Below, piece by piece: positions 58,901-64,000 of a stretch of 64,000 nucleotides of DNA; position 1 is the stretch's first letter; the number at the start of each line of letters is the position of its first letter. The notes under the pieces were generated by a model. That model worked only from the letters and a program-made list of their open reading frames with translations. It was not told the DNA's origin and ran no database searches. The translations under genes were made by a program, and so were the position numbers. The stretch is from Thermothielavioides terrestris NRRL 8126. Taxonomy: Eukaryota > Ascomycota > Sordariomycetes > Sordariales > Chaetomiaceae. The stretch spans positions 930,001 through 994,000 of the forward strand of contig NC_016461.1 of NCBI RefSeq assembly GCF_000226115.1, given 5' to 3'.

Positions 58901-60184
58901 TATATTTAGGCTTCTCTAGAGAATCCTCAATTGTAATAGGAACAATTTAAAATCGGTAGAAGAGATATAAGTAATAGGTTAGATACTCTATATAAATATT
59001 ATTATAAAAGTAACCTAATATAAAGTAGAAATAGTATTTCTAAAAGTTATTATATAATATTGTTAGTAAGTAATAGTGCTTAATTATATATAATTAAGTT
59101 TAAATTTAAGCGATTTAATTAACTTTAGAAAAAGGACAAATAAATAAAAGGGATTTTAGCCACTTTTTATATTCATTTTTAATATTAAAGATATTAAAGA
59201 TAATTATCTTCTATTGTCCTAGGTAATAAGTATATTACTTTTTTTATTAGAGGTTAGATATAGTCTTAAATAGAGGTTTTTAAATAAAGCTATCTTAACT
59301 TTACTAACTATATAGAATATAGCTTTATTATATAATCTTTTATCTATTATATATTGTTTATATCCCTTATAAATGTCTATACCCTATACTTAATCCCTTT
59401 CCTTAAAACCTAATCCCCTTTGTCTATTGCCTAGACCTTATAACTATATCCCTTTATATTTCTCTATCTATTATTATTTACTAATGTACCTATTTTTTAG
59501 GGCTCCCCCTCTTAGTTTAGAGTTCTTCTACGTCTTTAATCTATTTTTTAAAAGTCTTAAGCTCCTCTATTATCAACTTCTATAGGTACTTAGATATAAA
59601 ATCTTTAAAGTCTCTAAGCTCCTTCTTACCCCTTTAGATAAGCTCTTTATACTCCTTGTCTACTCTTATTAATATTATACCAATATTAAGGAATAGAATT
59701 AAAATATACCTAGATATAGTAAATACTAAGTACTTAGGCTAGAGTAGTAACAGTTGGTATATACTTCTTTGCTATATCTATTAGCTAGTTAGTAATATAT
59801 TTTATAGAGGCTATAGAAATAGAGGTTACTATAATTTTTATAGTCTATATTCTATTTTCTACCTTTATTAAAAAGAAATAGCGCTATCGCTATAATATAG
59901 GATTATCTATTAAGGTCAAAGGTCGCTAGTTTTTTTTTACCCTTCACTTAGATTATCTTTAATACTAAAGGCCACTAAATAGTCTATAAAATAATTAGAA
60001 AATATTTTTATATAATTAAAAATAATTAGAGATAACTAACTAGCTTCTAGGCGAGTAGCTTCTAGATATTACTATACTTAGACTCCTTAAGCTACTTTAT
60101 AGTCGCTATTATAAAGTCTTAGGGTACTAAAGCCAATTGACCCTCCTCTAACGTCTATTTAGAGGTTTATATCTAAAGGCTATC
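55960..60184. other. Outer-element interior, right part (RIPed, decayed coding)
   Basis: About 4.2 kb of AT-rich RIPed sequence. Fragments of coding are suspected on both strands (a Lys/Glu-rich plus-strand stretch ending near 57.66 kb; minus-strand helical stretches near 59.5-59.7 kb), but none can be assigned to a transposase or other family. Confidence 0.5.
57979..58140 (-). repeat. Heptad-encoding 21/18-bp tandem repeat
   Basis: Eight units of 21 bp (two of 18 bp) such as CCTAGCTCCAACTTAATAATA. On the minus strand each 21-bp unit encodes a seven-residue Lys-Leu-Glu-Leu-type repeat, as for a coiled coil. This supports a decayed minus-strand gene here. Confidence 0.65.
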
Positions 60185-60582
60185 GTTACTAAGGGAAAAT
60201 ACTATAGTAACTGCTAATCGAGGTTAGAGATTCTAACTAATAGTGACTTAAAGGCGACTAAAGGCAACTATAAAAACTATTAGTAATCTACGTTTAGAAA
60301 CTTCTAATAGTAGAGAATTAATACTAGACGCTTATAATTGAACTTAATCGAGCGCGATTAAAGCTAGGAAGTATATAACTAAATTAGTCTATTGGCTAGA
60401 GGGCTTAGTAGCTTAGGAAGAAAATAGGCCTAGGTAGCTAGTAGATGGAAAGGATTTGTTTTCTATAGTAGCTAGAGAAAACTTTTAGGCGAGGGCGGGG
60501 TAGATAGGTGGCCAGGGTCTGGTTGCGCCAAATTTGCTAGGTGGTTTAGGTTTACAAAGAGTCCGAGCTCTAAGCCTCCATA
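60185..60582 (-). repeat. Right terminal inverted repeat of the outer element
   Basis: Inverted partner of 14498-14895. The inner boundary is approximate, set where I can no longer align the two arms by eye. Confidence 0.8.
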
Positions 60583-61049
60583 GCGCAGGCTAAAGCGAGC
60601 GTGTTGAAAATAGATTCCACCCCCGACACCACACCAGTGCCGTTCGATCTCAGAGGTGGAGAATGAACACGCTATCCCCACACAGACTCTAGTTGAGGCT
60701 TCCTCGTTGTTCGAGAAGGGGGACAACGACGATACACTAATAATCCTTGGCTGGCATGGCCGTCTGCTTGCCCATCCTCGTCCTCCTCGCCTCCGTCCCT
60801 GGCCTCCCATCGCAAACAGGGCAAACACCACACCACTATCCGCTTTCTGACCGTGCGAATGCCATGATGTCGCCCGGCTTCTTTTCCCCTCCTTCTTTCC
60901 TATGTACACATGGTTAAGATTAAATATTAGGGGCTAGAATGGTGATGATATGAGGGGAAGCCCTCCGTGTATCCCTGTGACGGATCGTGAGGCCCTACCA
61001 TCATCGTCTTGTGTGTCCCGCCCCGGGCCTAGCCCAGCCCGGATCGGGG

Positions 61050-61065
61050 AAAAAAAAAAAAAAAA
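61050..61065 (+). repeat. A16 homopolymer
   Basis: Sixteen A residues between CGGGG and GGATCC. Confidence 0.9.
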
Positions 61066-61282
61066 GGATCCTCTATCTCGCTGCCTTTCCCTCCTCTGGT
61101 GTCCTGTTGTTCTCGTCATTTCAATCCTTTCGACGAATGGGTGCATGCGCCGCTGCCCTGGTGTCGTAGAAAGTTTCCCCTGTCGCTCCAATCTCTTTCT
61201 CTGTGTCGTGTCGTGTCCATCTCCTGAAGCGAGCGGCGCCAGCAAGTTGGGTTATCCATCCCATGTCTGATGTCCTCCCACG

Positions 61283-61341
<59 letters not shown>
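61283..61341 (+). repeat. A59 homopolymer
   Basis: About 59 consecutive A residues (T on the coding strand of the downstream gene). Exact length depends on assembly. There is no adjacent retroposed gene or duplication that would make it a poly(A) tail. Confidence 0.85.
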
Positions 61342-61344
<3 letters not shown>

Positions 61345-61830
61345 GAAGGCAAAAAAAGTCCCTGCTGGTATAATGGTTTCCTGCCCTCCTGCTCCAAGAA
61401 CGCCGGTGAAGCCGCCCGCCTCAGAAAAGCGCGCAAGCGGGGCAAAGAAAAATGAAAACGATAAAAATAGTCAAAACCCCCCATATCTAGATGCCAAATG
61501 CCAATGCCGTGCCATGCATATCAACATCATGTCCCCTTGATGTACAGACGCGCGCCATCTCCAACCCGTGCATAGAAAGCAGCGGAAGGCCAAAACAAGA
61601 ACAAGCGGGCAGGACGCGCTTTGCCGCCCCGAGTCGAGCAAATAAACAAATTTCTCAAGAAGCGAATAAAACGGGCCTCGACGTGCTCGGAGGTGTCGCG
61701 GTAAGCTGGGATGCGCTAGGCCACGAGCCGCTGTCGGCGGCCATGTGCGGGGAGAGGATCAACCGAACACGAGCAAGAAACAGGTCGCTGAGAATTGAAC
61801 GTCGCCAAGTGTCGTAAAATCCATGCACTA

Positions 61831-64000
61831 TTATACCAAAGCATCCGCTGTCACGGACTTCGCTCTCTCCCGCGTGACTTTCTTGCTTACCGTGTATACC
61901 AGGTCCAAAGTCCAGAAATGGCATATTTGAGCCTGGGCGCACGGGATCGACCCAAAAATCGGCGCGACCAGCGGGACCATGATGTAGTCGATCAGGTTCG
62001 TCTTGACTTGTCTCCGCGAGAAGTGCATGCCCTTCAACAGGCCAGCATCGCCCATCTCGATTTCGCGCGATTCGACGCAGATCTTGTGGAAGTCCTCGTA
62101 AAGGAAGAGGTAAAGCGCAACCTCCATGAAACCGGCGGTCCGAAGGACATTGCAAAGGCTGAAGATCCAGGAAACGCCGTGCGGGTCGGAATTGCCCTCG
62201 GTGATCCACACGTAAAGGGTCGACGCAACGACAAGGATGGTCATCTGGACGGGGAGGAAGTGCGCCTCGAACAGGCGGTGAAACAGGATGAAGATGCGCT
62301 GCCAGTCGGGTTCCTTCAGTGTGTCGGTCACAACATCGGAGAAGATGCCGCTCTCGGGAGTCGCTTCGGCATCCACACTGTCAATCTGCGACTGCGGAAC
62401 ATAGGTCTCGGAGACGTCGTTCCTAAATTTCCCACGTCAGCGCACAGTCTGGAGGAAACACCCTGAATGCGCAAATTGGAAGCACGTACGTGGACATGTG
62501 CAGAGGACGGAAGGCCCTCGCGGTGTGTTTCCTCTCCCTCCAGACCTCGACGACCTTCCTCAGAGCATATCCGGTATCCAAGGCACCCCACATGTGCCGG
62601 AGCGCCTGCTTGTACCGAGCGCGCACGTCGGCAACCATGCCACGAATGCCTTTGCCGCGACCGCCGCCCGTGACGTTCGTCTGGCTGACCGGACTCAGAA
62701 CCGTCCGGACAGTCAAGTTGCCGTTGAGCGCGAAGAAGCACTTGAGGTACATGTGCAAATCCTCGCCAATGGCCTCCGAGTCGCAGTCCCAGCCGCCGAC
62801 ACGATCAACAAGCTCCAGAGGGACAGAGTAGACCGAGGTTGGGGGCGCGATCCAGGAACCCTTGTACAGCCCAGACATGCCGGCGGCAGACCACAAGACG
62901 TCGGCGACCCGGACGATAGCGGGGACATTGTGGGCGTTGCGGTCGAAAATGATGGGGGCCGAGTACAAGGTCGTGGAAGCGCTATCGGGATAGGCCATAT
63001 GCATGGTCGTCACCAGGGCAAAATAATTGGACGAAAGGTGGCTGTCGGCTTCATTAGGGCGCGCTGCGTGTTAGCGGATCCTGACGTGCATGCGGTGCAT
63101 GCGGATGCGACCGTGGCCAGATACGGGCCAATTGCGTCGACTTACCATCGATGCCCGTGACAATCACGTCTTTGCGCTGCGCAAGGCTGTACTTCTCGCT
63201 CAGCTTCCGTGCAGCCCACGCCATGTTGCTACCTTTGCCAGCCAGCTCACCCGGGATGTCGGACGGGTGTACCGTGAAGTCGATCGACCGGAACTTCTTG
63301 GAGAACTCATTGGTGAGCCGGGCGGCCTTGGTCTCCGCATTGCGCTCTCTCTGCTCCATCGCAAGGTAGACCTGATCGATGCTTGTCAGCAATGGGGAAA
63401 AATTGTACGGGCCAAGGCAAAGGCAAAGCAAGGAAGACGCGACCCCCTGAAGATCACTGCCCCACTAATTGCCAGCCCCAAACCGGAACAATTGCGCGGG
63501 AGTTGGAGAAATCGCTGCCAGGTGGCACGGCGGGGTGGGACCAGAGGTTGAGAAACTCACATCGTAGGTGTTGCGCGCCTGCGGGTGCGAGGCCAGAACC
63601 TCGAGGGTCTCCCTCAACGTGTCGTTCTCCTCCTTGTAGTTTGGGATGACAATTGCGTGAATGACGCGGTCGGGGGCAATGTCGCCGTCGGTGTAGGCCT
63701 CGGGGTCAAGGTCGCCGGCTTCGCTGCTCGAGGTAGAACTGATGTCCCGCGACGAGGTCAACGTTTCAGAGCTGGAGAGCGAGGTCGACGAGCCACGGCG
63801 GCGGTGGTTGAACTTGAGATCTTTCAGGGCCCTGGTGCGCGCAGCCTTTCGCAGATTTCGGGTGATGGTGAAGACGGCCCAGCAGGAGCGAAGCGGAAAG
63901 ATGAAGACGAGAAAGTGGATGAGCAGACAGTAGTACGAGAATATCGTGACCCAGCTGCCCCATCGACTCGGGTCGTAATGCGGCGCACTAAGACTGTCGT
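61831..64000 (-). CDS. Membrane glycosyltransferase family 2 protein, C-terminal part; 5' end outside window
   Basis: Exons in the window are 64000-63561 (continuing beyond), 63371-63146, 63048-62490 and 62422-61831, with GT-AG introns of 189, 97 and 67 bp in phase. A membrane segment (about WVTIFSYYCLLIHFLVFIFP) precedes the GT2 domain. That domain shows VIPNYKEEND, GKGSNMAWAARK, a D-A-D triplet formed across the second intron in VTGIDADSH, GEDLHMYLKCFFA, and R-x-x-R-x-x-W in place of the QxxRW of chitin synthases. At least two or three C-terminal membrane segments follow. The layout matches a conserved fungal GT2-like membrane protein related to, but distinct from, chitin and cellulose synthases. 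The sugar donor cannot be inferred. The stop is TAA at 61831-61833. Confidence 0.88.

Larger units (their letters stand above)
14498..60582. mobile_element. Outer element with long terminal inverted repeats, hosting all other elements
   Basis: The ends are inverted copies beginning TACGGAGGCT on the left and, reverse-complemented, TATGGAGGCT on the right; the single difference is a RIP-type C-to-T. A 6-bp direct repeat GCGCAG flanks it exactly (14492-14497 and 60583-60588). Removing the nested gypsy-1 and copia-2 insertions with their duplications leaves about 6.9 kb of the element's own, heavily RIP-mutated sequence (14498-15373, 46980-48395, 55960-60582). No transposase can be recognised. 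A 6-bp duplication plus long TIRs does not point clearly to one superfamily; it could be autonomous but eroded, or non-autonomous. Confidence 0.75.
60589..61830. other. GC-normal intergenic region right of the transposon block
   Basis: Unique-looking sequence between the target duplication and the 3' end of the glycosyltransferase gene. It includes two A homopolymers. A frame at 60472-60909 crosses the transposon edge and is not a gene. Confidence 0.5.

Noticed and set aside
14498..60582. Starship-type giant mobile element carrying cargo
   Set aside because: No DUF3435 tyrosine recombinase gene and no cargo genes; the size comes entirely from nested retrotransposons.
60472..60909. 145-codon minus-strand frame at the right edge
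   Set aside because: It crosses the transposon/target duplication junction at 60582, so it joins unrelated sequences.

Overview
The window looks like chromosomal DNA of a filamentous ascomycete, most likely a Sordariomycete. The genes are GC-rich with short GT-AG introns, the protein families are fungal, and the middle of the window is AT-rich with the TpA-rich, stop-riddled signature of repeat-induced point mutation (RIP). This assignment is inferred from gene structure and RIP; the species cannot be named from the sequence alone.

Two GC-rich gene-bearing flanks enclose a transposon block of about 46 kb. Left flank (1-14.49 kb): the C-terminal part of a UBR1-type N-recognin E3 ubiquitin ligase (+); an NDR-family AGC kinase (-) carrying an in-frame TAG in its kinase domain; a nucleolar FKBP-type prolyl isomerase of the Fpr3/Fpr4 class (-); and a small DJ-1/PfpI-family protein (-). 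Right flank (60.59-64 kb): the C-terminal part of a membrane glycosyltransferase family 2 protein (-), running off the window. These are unrelated housekeeping or regulatory genes, not a pathway.

The middle can be resolved into a nested stack of mobile elements, each delimited by target-site duplications. An outer element with terminal inverted repeats (TIRs) of about 400 bp (14498-60582, TSD GCGCAG) was entered by gypsy-1 (15374-46974, +, TSD AATAC). Gypsy-1 was in turn entered by gypsy-2 (20014-34815, -, TSD ATAGA), by a 1.3 kb non-coding LTR element resembling a TRIM (35007-36302, TSD GTGAC), and by a RIP-damaged copia element with three LTRs (copia-3, 37673-45530, TSD TATAT/TATGT). Two further copia copies, 7559 bp each and identical as far as I can read, sit in opposite orientations: copia-1 inside gypsy-2 (25716-33274, TSD GGTAC) and copia-2 inside the outer element (48396-55954, TSD GATTC). 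Both are free of RIP and keep an open 1789-codon polyprotein.

The most unusual feature is a second gene inside the copia family. It lies antisense to the polyprotein, between it and the 3' LTR. It is predicted to have four exons and to encode 249 residues: a basic N-terminus, a cysteine cluster, and an acidic/lysine-rich C-terminus. A degraded version survives at the same place in copia-3, so it belongs to the element family. Antisense placement explains how introns can survive retrotransposition. Gypsy-1 shows a Tf1-like self-priming arrangement, and the copia PBS matches the anticodon half of initiator tRNA-Met as in Drosophila copia.
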